A stretch of DNA of 64,000 nucleotides, from contig CAWILT010000002.1 of the NCBI GenBank assembly GCA_963837025.1, positions 812,850 through 876,849 on the forward strand, given 5' to 3'. The position numbers and the translations under genes were made by a program. The notes beneath the pieces were generated by a model. The model was not told the DNA's origin, ran no database searches, and saw only the letters and a list, made by a program, of their open reading frames with translations. Position 1 is the first letter of the stretch. The number at the start of each line of letters is the position of its first letter. Shown here in pieces: positions 16,466 through 26,200 of the stretch. Origin of the DNA: JALZUV01 sp963837025 (GTDB taxonomy: Bacteria; Pseudomonadota; Alphaproteobacteria; Rickettsiales; JALZUV01).

Positions 16466-17104
16466 TTAGCGTGCCAGCTTTTTCAAACTAGCGCGAATGA
16501 GTGCTTCGAGCGAAACATCAGGCTGCTCTTGCTGCAAGCCCAACACAATGCCAAATGCTTCCGAACGACCATAGCCTAAATTTGCTAATGCTGACATAGC
16601 CTCTTCAGTAGTGGCGGTGGGCGCAATAGCGGGGATGGTTTCAAGGCTATCGGAATCGGCTACTTTGTTCGTGGCCGTAAAACCAATATCGCCGGTGGGC
16701 ATAGAATCAACCTTGCTTTTAAGCTCGGTAACTAAGCGCTCGCCTAATTTGGGCCCCACACCATTGGCACGGGTGAGCAGTTTGGTATCGCGAGCATGGA
16801 TAGCCTGCACCATCTCGGTTGGTGTGAAGCTGCTTAAAATGCCTAGTGCCATCTTCGCGCCCACACCTTGTACCGTGCAAAGTAAATTAAACCAGCTTTT
16901 ATCACTTTCCGCTAAAAAGCCATAGAGATGAATATGATCTTCACGAACATGGGTTTCAATAAACAAAGCAACAGCTTCACCATTAGCGGGCAGCTGCTGC
17001 AAGCTACGACTCGATAAAAAAACGAGATAGCACACACCTGCTACATCTAAAAGCACGCTATCGGTTGATGTTGATTCCACTAAACCTTTGAGTTTTCCAA
17101 TCAT
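16466..17104 (-). CDS. ruvA: Holliday junction DNA helicase subunit RuvA
   Basis: RuvA is the tetrameric junction-binding subunit (212 aa). The N-terminal OB fold is MIGKLKGLVE followed by strands. Two helix-hairpin-helix motifs are VQGVGAKMALGIL and ANGVGPKLGERL, and a flexible link leads to the C-terminal three-helix domain that contacts RuvB (LANLGYGRSEA). The upstream neighbour is the unknown membrane gene A1 at 17169-18659 rather than ruvC. The gap is 64 bases. Confidence 0.95.
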   Translation of the reverse strand: MIGKLKGLVESTSTDSVLLDVAGVCYLVFLSSRSLQQLPANGEAVALFIETHVREDHIHLYGFLAESDKSWFNLLCTVQGVGAKMALGILSSFTPTEMVQAIHARDTKLLTRANGVGPKLGERLVTELKSKVDSMPTGDIGFTATNKVADSDSLETIPAIAPTATTEEAMSALANLGYGRSEAFGIVLGLQQEQPDVSLEALIRASLKKLAR

Positions 17105-17168
17105 GGAATAACTCTGCAGATTAACACTTCAAATTCAAGCTAACTGTGGTTAAACGCTGATTAAGCAA

Positions 17169-18659
17169 TTAGATTGATGCGCTGACTGCGACATCTAATG
17201 CGTTTTGAGCATTCTCAACCCGCATAGCTAAGCTGCTTTCAGGTTTTTTGGCTAAAATAGATTCAAGATTTTTATTTGGAGGGGCAATTTTTAGATCAGT
17301 TTGTTGAGGCTCTTGCTGATTGATGGCTATAGGCTTGGATGCATTTAGGTGCAAATTAACCGAATGGTGCTTTTCTAGCAAATTAGCGATATCAGTAAAT
17401 GTGCGCGCAAAACCTTGATCGTGTAATTCTGGCAACTCACGGGTTTGCATCATTTGCGATGTGGCATAAACTAATTCTTCCAGTGAATCGGCCTTAACAC
17501 TGGATGCAATGGCAAGCGACGCGTGTGACTTAAGGTTTTCTATATCCAATTTCTTTTCGGTATAAGGCGAAAATGCTTTCGTGAGTAGGCTTAAGCCAAA
17601 GGCCATAGCACCTGAGAGTTGCCACCACTGGATGTTATCACCTTTGCGCCATTCGGTATTTTTAAAATCAAAAAGTGAGTACCATTTACGGTTTGCTTTG
17701 ACTTCATCCTTTTGTTCATCCGTTAAGTTCTTATCGCGGCGAAACGAACTGGCAAAAAGGCTAAACGTGGATGTCCAATCAAAAAAAGTGGAAACAATAT
17801 TGGATTCGCGACGCAATCGTGTCAGCGGCCCTTGCTTCTTTTCTAAGTTGAATTTATCTTCCGGTAATCCGAGTAAGCTGATGGTTTTGCCAATGATAGA
17901 CAGCCAACCGCTTAACTTAAGCCCATCGTCTTTTGCGCCTGTTAATTCCACTTTTGACCATAATTTTACGGCACTTCCCACACGAATGGAATTGCGCTGC
18001 ATAAAAGTGGGGTCGTCAACAGATTTTTCTAAGCGCTTGGTATCTTCTGGACGCGGTAGAGTGCTTTTATTTTCATCGTTTCGCAGTGATATGCCTTTAT
18101 TAACCAATTCCTTAGCATAAAGTAATCGGGTTTCATCAAGCTCCTTCTGCGCACCCCAAATGGAGTTAATACCATTACCTAAAAAACCATAAAAAGAAGT
18201 TTTAAGTTTCGCTTTACCATCATCGGTTTTATAATAATTTGTGGCACCTTCTTTCGCTATTTTCTCAAGCTTATCGCCATCGTAAAAGGCTGAACCAATC
18301 ATTAAAAATTGAGCTAAAACACCAATATTTCCGCGCAATTTATTGAGATCGACTTTCTTTACCTCTTTTTTTATGAAAGGTTTGAATTTTTCATCGGTGA
18401 GTGTTTGAACTTTGTCGACCAAATCTTTAGGCTGATGTGGCGTGCGGCCAATAATAATATTTTGTCCATTAACCGTAGTATGGCTGATAATTTCAAGGTC
18501 AGGAAGTGTGGTTTGTACCGTATGCAACAACTTAGAACGGTTAGCAAATTCATGCCCTTCAAAAAACACAAAGTGATCGCCTTGCGTTGAATCGGTAAAA
18601 TGAATCTTCTGAATTTTCGCTTCAGCCGATTTATTATGATATGAAATTTCTTTACTCAC
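17169..18659 (-). CDS. Unknown membrane protein, family A copy 1 (A1)
   Basis: I do not recognise this 496-residue family. Residues 1-105 are soluble, and its ends PDLEIISHTTVNGQNIIIGR may form a small alpha/beta domain. Hydrophobic segments follow near residues 110-125 (NIGVLAQFLMIGSAF), 248-265 (LSGWLSIIGKTISLLGL), 290-310 (FFDWTSTFSLFASSF) and 350-365 (WWQLSGAMAFGLSLL), each followed by charged stretches. A hydrophilic Pro/Gln/Lys tail ends the protein. The segment order matches the protein at 33481-35385. The start is GTG, and a perfect extended -10 sits six bases before it, so the mRNA may be leaderless. It sits alone between recR and ruvA. Confidence 0.75.
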   Translation of the reverse strand: MSKEISYHNKSAEAKIQKIHFTDSTQGDHFVFFEGHEFANRSKLLHTVQTTLPDLEIISHTTVNGQNIIIGRTPHQPKDLVDKVQTLTDEKFKPFIKKEVKKVDLNKLRGNIGVLAQFLMIGSAFYDGDKLEKIAKEGATNYYKTDDGKAKLKTSFYGFLGNGINSIWGAQKELDETRLLYAKELVNKGISLRNDENKSTLPRPEDTKRLEKSVDDPTFMQRNSIRVGSAVKLWSKVELTGAKDDGLKLSGWLSIIGKTISLLGLPEDKFNLEKKQGPLTRLRRESNIVSTFFDWTSTFSLFASSFRRDKNLTDEQKDEVKANRKWYSLFDFKNTEWRKGDNIQWWQLSGAMAFGLSLLTKAFSPYTEKKLDIENLKSHASLAIASSVKADSLEELVYATSQMMQTRELPELHDQGFARTFTDIANLLEKHHSVNLHLNASKPIAINQQEPQQTDLKIAPPNKNLESILAKKPESSLAMRVENAQNALDVAVSASI

Positions 18660-18665
18660 GCTCTG

Positions 18666-18674
18666 ATTATAGCA
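18666..18674 (-). promoter_or_regulatory. Extended -10 element before gene A1
   Basis: On the minus strand TGC-TATAAT (18674-18666) is a perfect extended -10. Six bases separate it from the GTG start of A1 at 18659, so transcription would begin at or next to the start codon. No clear -35 is seen, as is common with extended -10 promoters. Confidence 0.45.
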
Positions 18675-18677
18675 AAT

Positions 18678-18729
18678 GCCGTAATTAAATAATGTTACAG
18701 ATTAGTGAAGTTTTAGGCATGATTACGGC
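18678..18729. repeat. Inverted repeat between recR and gene A1
   Basis: GCCGTAAT (18678-18685) and ATTACGGC (18722-18729) are exact complements with a 36-base spacer that contains the shared AATGTTAC element. It could be a hairpin or a paired operator. It has no U-tract, so it is not a standard terminator. Eight bases could also be chance. Confidence 0.3.
18691..18703 (-). promoter_or_regulatory. Element shared by both family-A genes (A1 side)
   Basis: The plus-strand string AATGTTACAGATT (AATCTGTAACATT in gene direction) begins 32 bases upstream of the A1 start base. The A2 gene has AATGTTACGATT at exactly the same distance (35417-35428). TAACAT inside it is also a fair -10 hexamer. It may be a common promoter or operator. 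Confidence 0.4.
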
Positions 18730-18735
18730 TAAATT

Positions 18736-19323
18736 TTATAGGGTTGTACGCGACATTAACGCGGCTCCTAAAGTGCCCTCATCCAAATAATCCAACTCGC
18801 CCCCAACAGGAATACCTTGAGCTAAACGCGACAAAGATACATTGCAATGCTCGAGCGCATCTTGCAGATAATGCGCAGTGGTTTGGCCTTCAATCGTGTT
18901 ATTGGTGGCTAAAATAACCTCAGAAACTACCGACTGGCTAGCGCGATGGATAAGCTTAGGTATGCCCAGAGCATCCGGGCCACGCCCTTCAATAGCCGAT
19001 AAAGTGCCGCCTAAAATATGGTAAAAACCGCGATACATCCCGCCGCGTTCTATTGCCCATAAATCGCTCACACCTTCAACAACACAAAGGGTTGAAGCAT
19101 CGCGTTTGCTATTACAACAAATGGTGCAGGGTGATTGCACATCTAAATTATTGCAAGTTTCGCATGTTACGACTTCATCGCGTACAGCGATAAGCGATTG
19201 GGTTAAAGGCGCGAGTAGTTTCGTTTGTTCGCGCAAGAGTTTCAACGTGATGCGTTGCGCTGAGCGTGGACCCAATCCAGGTAATTTTGCAATAGCAGTG
19301 ATGAGATTATCAATAGCGCTCAT
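18736..19323 (-). CDS. recR: Recombination protein RecR
   Basis: RecR acts with RecO and RecF to load RecA at gaps (195 aa). The N-terminal helix-hairpin-helix is LPGLGPRSAQRITL. The zinc finger is CETCNNLDVQSPCTIC, and the Toprim domain follows with CVVEGVSDLWAIE and the acidic LDEGTLGAAL end. The frame is open upstream to 19440, but the ATG at 19321-19323 gives the family N-terminus (MSAIDNLITAIAKLPG) and avoids overlap with the upstream secreted-protein gene, which ends four bases earlier. The common dnaX-ybaB neighbours are absent. Confidence 0.95.
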   Translation of the reverse strand: MSAIDNLITAIAKLPGLGPRSAQRITLKLLREQTKLLAPLTQSLIAVRDEVVTCETCNNLDVQSPCTICCNSKRDASTLCVVEGVSDLWAIERGGMYRGFYHILGGTLSAIEGRGPDALGIPKLIHRASQSVVSEVILATNNTIEGQTTAHYLQDALEHCNVSLSRLAQGIPVGGELDYLDEGTLGAALMSRTTL

Positions 19324-19327
19324 TATG

Positions 19328-19792
19328 CTAGCGGGATGCCTGACAAAGTGGCACATGATGCCATGTTGAATAATATTGATTAGCAAGGCTGGCCACCTTA
19401 TCAAACTGGCCTTGCTGCAAGGCGCCATAGAGCGATGCAACCTCGCTACAATATTGCGGTTGACTCCGCCCTAAACTGGCGCGTGAGGCGCGATTAGCCA
19501 TTTTGGTAATAAAATCATTTAAAAGTTTAACGCCATTATCTTGCGCACCATAACGATCAAAAAACCCGACAATTTGTGTGCCATAGAAGGTAAGTTGGGG
19601 CTTATACTGTGTGGCAAACCAATTATATTGATTTTTTTGGCCGCAGCTTAGAGCAGCCACCATCAGCTCGCTTTGCAGCGCTCGCATATTTAAAGCCTGA
19701 TACTCATTAGGATTTGCGCAAATAGCAGAGTTTGCGCTGGCTTGCACACTTGCAAAACTTAAAATTGCCATAAGAACTAGGCGTTTGAACAT
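19328..19792 (-). CDS. Secreted protein of unknown function, conserved-looking
   Basis: This is a 154-residue exported protein. The signal peptide is KRLVLMAILSFASVQASA, with cleavage near residue 20. The mature part has four cysteines (ICANP, LSCGQ, QYCSE, PLCQ), enough for two disulfides in the periplasm. The block LNMRALQSELMVAALSCG is the type of helix I associate with an unnamed alphaproteobacterial secreted family, but I cannot give a function. It lies between ispA and recR, four bases before the latter, so it is probably co-transcribed with recR. Confidence 0.7.
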   Translation of the reverse strand: MFKRLVLMAILSFASVQASANSAICANPNEYQALNMRALQSELMVAALSCGQKNQYNWFATQYKPQLTFYGTQIVGFFDRYGAQDNGVKLLNDFITKMANRASRASLGRSQPQYCSEVASLYGALQQGQFDKVASLANQYYSTWHHVPLCQASR

Positions 19793-19822
19793 GAATATAT
19801 CATCTCAGATTGCTGGTTAAAT

Positions 19823-20785
19823 TTATCCGCGGCGCGTGACGATAAAATTGGCCAACTCGCGCAAAATATCCGCCTTTTTATCAAATACATCCAAATGATT
19901 GATAGCTTGTTGTGCTAAGGTTTTGCACTGCTCTCGTGCCATATCTATGCCTAAAGCTTCAATTAGCGTCGCTTTACCGGCCACTTTATCTTTGTTAACC
20001 GCCTTACCGGTTTCTTCACGCTTGCCTTCCGCATCCAGTAAATCATCACGAATTTGGAATGCAAGACCTAAGTCATGCGCATAACGTCGTAACGCCGAGC
20101 GCATTTTTTGCGGTGCCATACCTAAAATAGCCCCTGCTTCGCATGAAACGGCAAACATCTCACCGGTTTTTAAGCGCTGTAAGCGGATAATTTCATCTAC
20201 ACTAAGATGACGATTTTCCGCTTCTAAATCAAGCATTTGTCCGGCTACCATGCCATTATAACCTGCAGCACGACTTAAACTCTGAATTAAATCGCAGCGC
20301 ACGGCAGGGTTGGCATGCACCTGATCGCTTGATAATACTTGGAAAGCAAAGGTAAGCAACGCATCACCGGCTAGAATAGCGGCTGCTTCACCAAACTTAA
20401 TGTGCGCTGATGGCTTTCCACGACGCAAATCATCATCATCCATCGCGGGTAAATCATCATGCACGAGTGAATAGGTATGCATAAATTCAATCGCTGCGGC
20501 AGTTGTTAATGCTGCCTCATCGGATACGCCAAAAAGGTTGGCACACTGCACCGTTAAAAAGGGTCGCAAACGTTTACCGCCAGACAATGCCGAATAGCGC
20601 ATCGCTTCGATAATCGTATTTTCTTGATCAGCTGCGTAGGAACCGCCTGTGTTATTGGACTTAGATGCTGCATTTGGAAATGAAATAACATTTTCCGCCT
20701 CGCGTTCACCACCCGGAAGCAAATTGTCCATTTTTTCATTCAGTGAATCGGCTACCTTTTGGAGCGCTTTTTGTAAATCTGCCAT
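19823..20785 (-). CDS. ispA: Polyprenyl (geranyl/farnesyl) diphosphate synthase
   Basis: This enzyme condenses IPP with DMAPP and GPP to make farnesyl diphosphate for quinone and undecaprenyl chains (320 aa). The first aspartate-rich motif is HDDLPAMDDDDLRRG near residue 115, and the second is LAFQIRDDLLDAEG near residue 235. SGGKRLRPFL is the IPP-binding segment. The N-terminal 50 residues include an unusual Asn/Ser/Gly-rich insertion. The ATG is seven bases after xseB and has an AAGGAT site in the xseB end. The xseB-ispA pairing is classic, but dxs does not follow. Confidence 0.93.
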   Translation of the reverse strand: MADLQKALQKVADSLNEKMDNLLPGGEREAENVISFPNAASKSNNTGGSYAADQENTIIEAMRYSALSGGKRLRPFLTVQCANLFGVSDEAALTTAAAIEFMHTYSLVHDDLPAMDDDDLRRGKPSAHIKFGEAAAILAGDALLTFAFQVLSSDQVHANPAVRCDLIQSLSRAAGYNGMVAGQMLDLEAENRHLSVDEIIRLQRLKTGEMFAVSCEAGAILGMAPQKMRSALRRYAHDLGLAFQIRDDLLDAEGKREETGKAVNKDKVAGKATLIEALGIDMAREQCKTLAQQAINHLDVFDKKADILRELANFIVTRRG

Positions 20786-20792
20786 AATAACT

Positions 20793-21044
20793 CTATCCTT
20801 GCGCGGTGAAAGGCTCGGTGGTGGTTGAGCCGTCAGAATGTTGAATGATTTTTTCGACCTTTAAACTGGCCTGCTTTAATTTGGCTTCGCAATGTACTTT
20901 AAGCTGCGTGCCTCGCGTGTAATCGGTAATGCTATTTTCGAGCGAGGATTGGCCATTTTCAAGTTTTCGCACAATAATTTCAAGCTCGCTCAATGCATCT
21001 TCAAAACTTAAATCTTTAATTTTAGGGCTGTCGGCAGCAGTCAT
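20793..21044 (-). CDS. xseB: Exodeoxyribonuclease VII small subunit
   Basis: This is the small helical subunit (83 aa) of the XseAB nuclease, which degrades single-stranded DNA. The core LSFEDALSELEIIVRKLENG followed by SLENSITDYTRGTQLKVHCEAKL is diagnostic. The frame is open to 21098, but the ATG at 21042-21044 (MTAADSPKIKDLSF) matches the family length. The large subunit gene xseA is not in the window. It is followed at seven bases by ispA. Confidence 0.92.
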   Translation of the reverse strand: MTAADSPKIKDLSFEDALSELEIIVRKLENGQSSLENSITDYTRGTQLKVHCEAKLKQASLKVEKIIQHSDGSTTTEPFTAQG

Positions 21045-21113
21045 AGCAGTTTTCTTATTAGTTTTTGCGATGCCGTAACGTAGCGCAAGCGCATGCATTA
21101 CGCAACCGCCGCT

Positions 21114-22508
21114 TTAATGTTCAGTTAAATCTTTTTGCTTTTTGCTACGCATTAACCGCTTTTCAATACATTCAATCATCATGCCTGCAATGTTTTTACC
21201 GGTTATGGACTCAATACCCTCTAAGCCTGGTGATGAGTTGATTTCCAATACTTTTGGGCCATCTTTTGAGCGGATAATATCTACACCTGCTACATCAAGA
21301 CCCATGGCACGAGCGGCATTGATGGCTAACTTGCGCTCAGCGACTGTAATTTTAACGGAAGTGGCGGTGCCACCTAAATGTAGATTTGCGCGAAATTCTC
21401 CCGCTGCGGCCTCGCGCTGGATGGATCCCACCACTTTGCCATCAATCACGAAACAGCGAATATCTTTGCCATCGGCTTCCTTCACAAATTCCTGCACTAA
21501 AATATTCGCATTGAGGCTTTTAAAGGCGTTGATAACCGATTCGGCAGCTTTACTGGTTTCGGCTAACACTACGCCTTTGCCCTGTGTGCCTTCAAGCAAT
21601 TTAACAATAAGCGGCGCACCGCCTACCATTTTAATGATATTGCGTGTGTCGACCGCGGATTTTGCATAGCCAGTGGTGGGCATAGCAATGCTATTAGCAG
21701 ATAAGATTTGCAGAGATTTTAGCTTATCGCGTGAACGTGTAATCGCCTCTGAATCATTTAAAACATATTTGCCCATGGCTGAAAATTGGCGGGCTACGGA
21801 ACATCCATAAAAGGTCATATTTGGACGAATGCGCGGGATAACGGCATCAACATCATTGAGTGATTGGCCGCTGCGGTAGTGAATTTCAGGCTGATTAGCA
21901 CTGATATTCATATAGCATTGTGCTACATCTACAAATTGAATGTCATGCCCCCGCTCTTCTGCCGCTTCAATCAAGCGCTGATTTGAATAAAGCTCGGGAT
22001 TGCTGGCGAGTAAAACAATTTTTAAACCATCAGCCTTAGCAGGCATTTTGTGATAATGCGAGGCAGCTACACCGCTTTCTAAATTGCCTAAGCAAAAAGA
22101 AGCATCAGGATCAATCAAGGCACGCTTATTCATTGCTTCGCGTCCGAGCAACATGCGGTAGCCCATTGAATCGCGGTTAGTGAGGGTGATTTCAATCTCC
22201 CATGTTTCTTCACCCAATGTGATGGGGGTGCGAATTACACAGCGCGTTTCAGCATCGCCGCTGGAGCTTCTGACACTCCGTTCATCAACCACGGCAGCGC
22301 GACAGTTTTGGATGAGCTTGCGGTTATTTTGAATAGGATGGATATCAAAATGCACAAATCGCTGACCATCTTCATTAAAGCTGTGAATATTAAAAGCATG
22401 GAGTGAAGATGTTTTAGCGCCGGAATCAATGCGCATTTTTACCGCAGGCAAGTTTAAATCAGGCAAAGCGCCCCATTCTTCTTTACCAATTACAATCTTC
22501 TTATTCAT
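21114..22508 (-). CDS. RimB-RimK fusion: retropepsin-like domain plus ATP-grasp ligase
   Basis: This is a two-domain protein of 464 residues. Residues 1-140 match the RimB/ATP-dependent zinc protease family (DUF785), a retropepsin fold with the DSGAKTSS motif at Asp28. Residues 160-460 are a RimK-type ATP-grasp ligase with PRIRPNMTFYG, VKLLEGTQGKGVVLA, VQEFVKEADGKDIRCFVIDG, and metal ligands in VLEINSSPGLEG. RimK adds glutamates to ribosomal protein S6, and RimB modulates or trims them. The fusion suggests both activities in one chain, but substrate and activity here are inferred. Confidence 0.88.
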   Translation of the reverse strand: MNKKIVIGKEEWGALPDLNLPAVKMRIDSGAKTSSLHAFNIHSFNEDGQRFVHFDIHPIQNNRKLIQNCRAAVVDERSVRSSSGDAETRCVIRTPITLGEETWEIEITLTNRDSMGYRMLLGREAMNKRALIDPDASFCLGNLESGVAASHYHKMPAKADGLKIVLLASNPELYSNQRLIEAAEERGHDIQFVDVAQCYMNISANQPEIHYRSGQSLNDVDAVIPRIRPNMTFYGCSVARQFSAMGKYVLNDSEAITRSRDKLKSLQILSANSIAMPTTGYAKSAVDTRNIIKMVGGAPLIVKLLEGTQGKGVVLAETSKAAESVINAFKSLNANILVQEFVKEADGKDIRCFVIDGKVVGSIQREAAAGEFRANLHLGGTATSVKITVAERKLAINAARAMGLDVAGVDIIRSKDGPKVLEINSSPGLEGIESITGKNIAGMMIECIEKRLMRSKKQKDLTEH

Positions 22509-22571
22509 ATATACTCAATTTCGCTGTATTTAATGCTAATGCATTATCACTTGTCAGGCTAGGAAAATGGC

Positions 22572-23081
22572 TCAGCGCCTAACACCTTGCAAAACTTTTT
22601 CGTCAAACTTGTCTTTTTCGCCATGCAGCACAGAAACATCGCCGGTTGATTCAAAAATAATGGCACGCATTTGCTCTAGATTCAGGCAGTTAGATTCGCG
22701 TATTTTTGCGTAAACATCATGCTCAGTTAAATTTGCCTTATGAATATTTTCTATTAATAACTCGCCATTAAAGCCAATTAATAGCGGCTCATTATCACCT
22801 CCATTGAAACCTTTTATGCGCAAAAATGAGAATATCGTTTTCCAAAGCAGTAATAGGAAAATTGCTAAAACAGCTTGAGTTAGTGATGGCTCATCAGAAA
22901 GAACGGTAGTTGCCAAAATAGAGCCAATGGCAACCGTTATGGGAAAATCATGGCTAGAGATTTTTGAAAATGTTCGCAAACCATAGAGGCGCACAATTAA
23001 GGTGAGTAATACATAAATCAACAATGTGGTTAGGGCGATACCCCCAACTTGAACTAAACTAATTTCAAACCATTTTTCCAC
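22572..23081 (-). CDS. DUF421 (YetF-like) membrane protein
   Basis: This is a 169-residue inner-membrane protein. Three helices lie in the first 95 residues (ALTTLLIYVLLTLIVRLYG, HDFPITVAIGSILATTVL, AVLAIFLLLLWKTIFSFL). A cytoplasmic alpha/beta domain (LLIGFNGELLIENIHKANLT) and a C-terminal arm (RAIIFESTGDVSVLHGE) follow. This layout and the SSHDFPITVAIGS segment are those of the YetF/DUF421 family, of unclear function and linked to spore or envelope resistance elsewhere. It follows putA divergently, and nothing in the neighbours fixes the role. Confidence 0.83.
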   Translation of the reverse strand: MEKWFEISLVQVGGIALTTLLIYVLLTLIVRLYGLRTFSKISSHDFPITVAIGSILATTVLSDEPSLTQAVLAIFLLLLWKTIFSFLRIKGFNGGDNEPLLIGFNGELLIENIHKANLTEHDVYAKIRESNCLNLEQMRAIIFESTGDVSVLHGEKDKFDEKVLQGVRR

Positions 23082-23173
23082 GTAACCTCATTTCATTTAG
23101 ATTATTTTAGGGTAAGCACTTTACAAAGGTTGTCAAAGCCTATGCCACATTAACCGTATCAATTGACTGATGC

Positions 23174-23202
23174 TTGACAGGGCAGCGGTGGGCTGGCATT
23201 AG
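23174..23202 (+). promoter_or_regulatory. Putative putA promoter
   Basis: A perfect TTGACA (23174-23179) lies 17 bases before CATTAG (23197-23202), which leaves six bases to the putA ATG at 23209. The -10 is weak. If used, the transcript would begin at or next to the start codon, and no ribosome site is visible in front of putA. Confidence 0.35.
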
Positions 23203-23208
23203 CTGAGT

Positions 23209-26200
23209 ATGAAACTCATATCCGTTACCCCCGAACATCACCGTATTTCTGCCGCTGCATTTGAAGATGAGGCGGATGTGCTGCGTCGCTTGGCCGATAG
23301 TTTGCCGCGCTACGAAAAGCTTATTCCACGCATTGCTGCAGATGCTGAGAAAATTGTAATTAAATTGCGCAAAGAAGGTACCGGCCACGGCGTAGAGGCC
23401 TTTTTGCAAGAATATGGGCTGAACACGAAAGAGGGCATTGCCATCATGTCGTTGGCGGAAGCATTGCTGCGCATTCCTGATAGCCACACGGCTGATGATT
23501 TGATTCGCGATAAATTTGATGGTCGCGAGTGGGATAAGCATTTGGGCAAAAGTGAGTCGCTATTAGTAAATGCCTCAAGCTGGGGCTTGTTGCTAACGGG
23601 AAAGGTGCTGGAATTTAGTACTCCTGAGGGCGAAAAAGCAGGTATGATGCTGCGCAAATTAGTAGGACGTTTAGGCGAGCCTACAGTACGTGAAAGTTTG
23701 CGCCAAGCCGTGCGTTATATCGGCACACAATTTGTAATGGGAACCAATATTCATGAGGCCATGTTACGTGCAAAACCTGCACATCGCAAAGGCTATATGA
23801 TGTCATATGACATTCTAGGTGAAGGTGCGCGAACGCAAAAACAGGCGGATAAATATTTTGACGAATATTTCAAAGCGTTAAAAGCGATTGCTAAAAATAC
23901 ACAATCCACCCAGCCATCCTTATCGATTAAACTATCCGCATTGCACCCCAAATATTTAACGGCAAAATATGACCGTTTGGAGCGCGAATTATTGCCTAAG
24001 CTTAAACAACTTTGCGAATTTGCTAAAACGGATCGAATTATTATATCAATTGATGCAGAGGAATCTTCACGCTTAGATATTCACATGAAGCTGTTTGAAG
24101 CGCTGGTAATGGATGCTGATTTTAAAGGCCTCGACACCATCGGCTTTGTATTACAAGCCTATCAAAAGCGGGCGTTTGAAGTGGTGGAATGGCTAAAGGA
24201 TTTACATCATCGTAGCGGCAATCGCATCCCAGTACGTTTGGTGAAAGGCGCTTATTGGGATACGGAAATTAAACTTGCCCAGCAATTGGGGCTTGAGGGT
24301 TATCCTGTATTTACACGCAAGGCGAATACCGATTTATCGTATTTGGCTTGTGCCGAATCGATGCTAGAAGCCAAAAATGTATTCTATCCGCAATTTGCCA
24401 GCCACAATGCCTACACCTTAGCTGCCATACGCGAAATGGCAACGGATGCGGGCTGGAAAAAGGGCGAGTATGAATTTCAACGCCTGCATGGCATGGGCGA
24501 AAAACTCTATGATCAAATTTTAGGTGATATTCCGTGTCGCGTTTATGCGCCCGTGGGCGAGCATAAAGATCTGCTCGCTTACCTCATTCGTCGTTTATTA
24601 GAAAATGGCGCAAATTCTTCATTCGTGAATCAATTAATGGATGAAACATTCCCCATTGAAGTGCTACTGGCTGACCCGCTAGAGAAAATTCGTAATCGTC
24701 AATTTGGTTCGCATCCCGACATTCCGTTGCCCAAAGATATTTATGGCGATAGGCAAAACCCTAAAGGCTATGATGTGGGCAATGTAGCGCATTTATATCA
24801 TTTGGCTGAAATGATTCAGTCTCCAACCATTTCGAACACCAATGGAGCTGAAATTTTAAATCCTGCAACCCATGACGTGGTAGGCCATATTCCCTTTGCT
24901 GATAAGAATGAAATTGATGCTGCAATTCAACGCGCTAATGCCGCTCAGCCTTCATGGGATAAACGCTTCGTAGGCGAACGTGCCAAAATTCTCGAAAATG
25001 CGGCTTTGTTAATGGAACAAAACGAGGCTGAGTTATTATCATTATGTGTGTATGAAGCAGGAAAAACCATTGGAGATGCCGTAGCAGAATTGCGTGAGGC
25101 GATTGATTTTTGCCGCTATTACACCAACCAAGCGCGTGCCACAATGTTGGCCAAAGTGCTACCCGGGCCAACGGGCGAAAGTAATGAACTTCACCTTTAT
25201 GGACGAGGCACTTTCATTTGCATTAGTCCATGGAATTTTCCACTCGCCATTTTTATTGGTCAAGTAGTGGCAGCGTTGGTTACAGGCAATGCCGTTATAG
25301 CCAAGCCTGCCGAGCAAACTCCCCTTATCGCTAGAAGAGCGGTAGAGTTATTGCATGAAGCAGGCGTGCCAAAAGACATCCTTACATTAATGGTAGGTGA
25401 AGGCGCTACCATTGGCCAAAGTCTTGTAGAACATCCTGCAATTTCAGGCGTTTGCTTTACTGGGTCAGTCGCAGTAGCGCAAAAAATCAACCAGACCTTA
25501 GCCGCGCGTAAAGGGGCAATTTTGCCTTTAATTGCCGAAACAGGCGGCCAAAATTGCATGATTGTGGATTCGACAGCTTTGCTTGAGCAAGCTGTAGATG
25601 ATGCAATATTATCCGCCTTTGGCAGTGCTGGGCAGCGCTGCTCGGCCATGCGGGTGTTGATGGTGCAAGAAGAAATTGCGGATGAGATGCTAGAAATGCT
25701 CATCGCTGCGATGGACGAATTAGTAGTTGGTAATCCAGCCGAAATTGCAACCGATGTGGGCCCTGTGGTAGATATGCGTGCACGCGATAACTTGCTCAAA
25801 CATATCGCCACAATGCAATCTAAAGGCCGCATTTTGAAAAAGCTTGATTTGCCTAACCTACACGGAAGCTTTGTAGCGCCACATTTAATTGAGCTTGAGA
25901 GTTTAGATGAATTAGAGAGCGAACATTTCGGCCCTATCTTACATGTGATTCGTTTTAAAGCTGATGAGCTAGAGCAGCTGCCTGCGCGCATCAATGCTAC
26001 TGGCTTTGGTCTAACATTTGGTTTGCATAGTCGCATTGAAGACCATTGGGAGCTGATGCAACGCCATATAAAAGCGGGCAATATTTATATTAACCGCAAT
26101 ATGACGGGCGCAGTTGTTGGTGTGCAGCCATTTGGTGGCGAGGGCTTATCGGGCACGGGCCCCAAAGCGGGTGGCCCACATTATTTGCACCGTTTTGTGA

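Noticed and set aside
17581..18120. 179-codon open frame on the plus strand opposite gene A1
   Set aside because: Codon composition is that of an antisense frame, and A1 has a better start and a strong -10 element.
25260..26081. 273-codon open frame on the minus strand inside putA
   Set aside because: It is antisense to the aldehyde dehydrogenase domain, is Ser/Ala/Cys-rich without any domain, and has no ribosome site. It is a shadow of the putA codon pattern.
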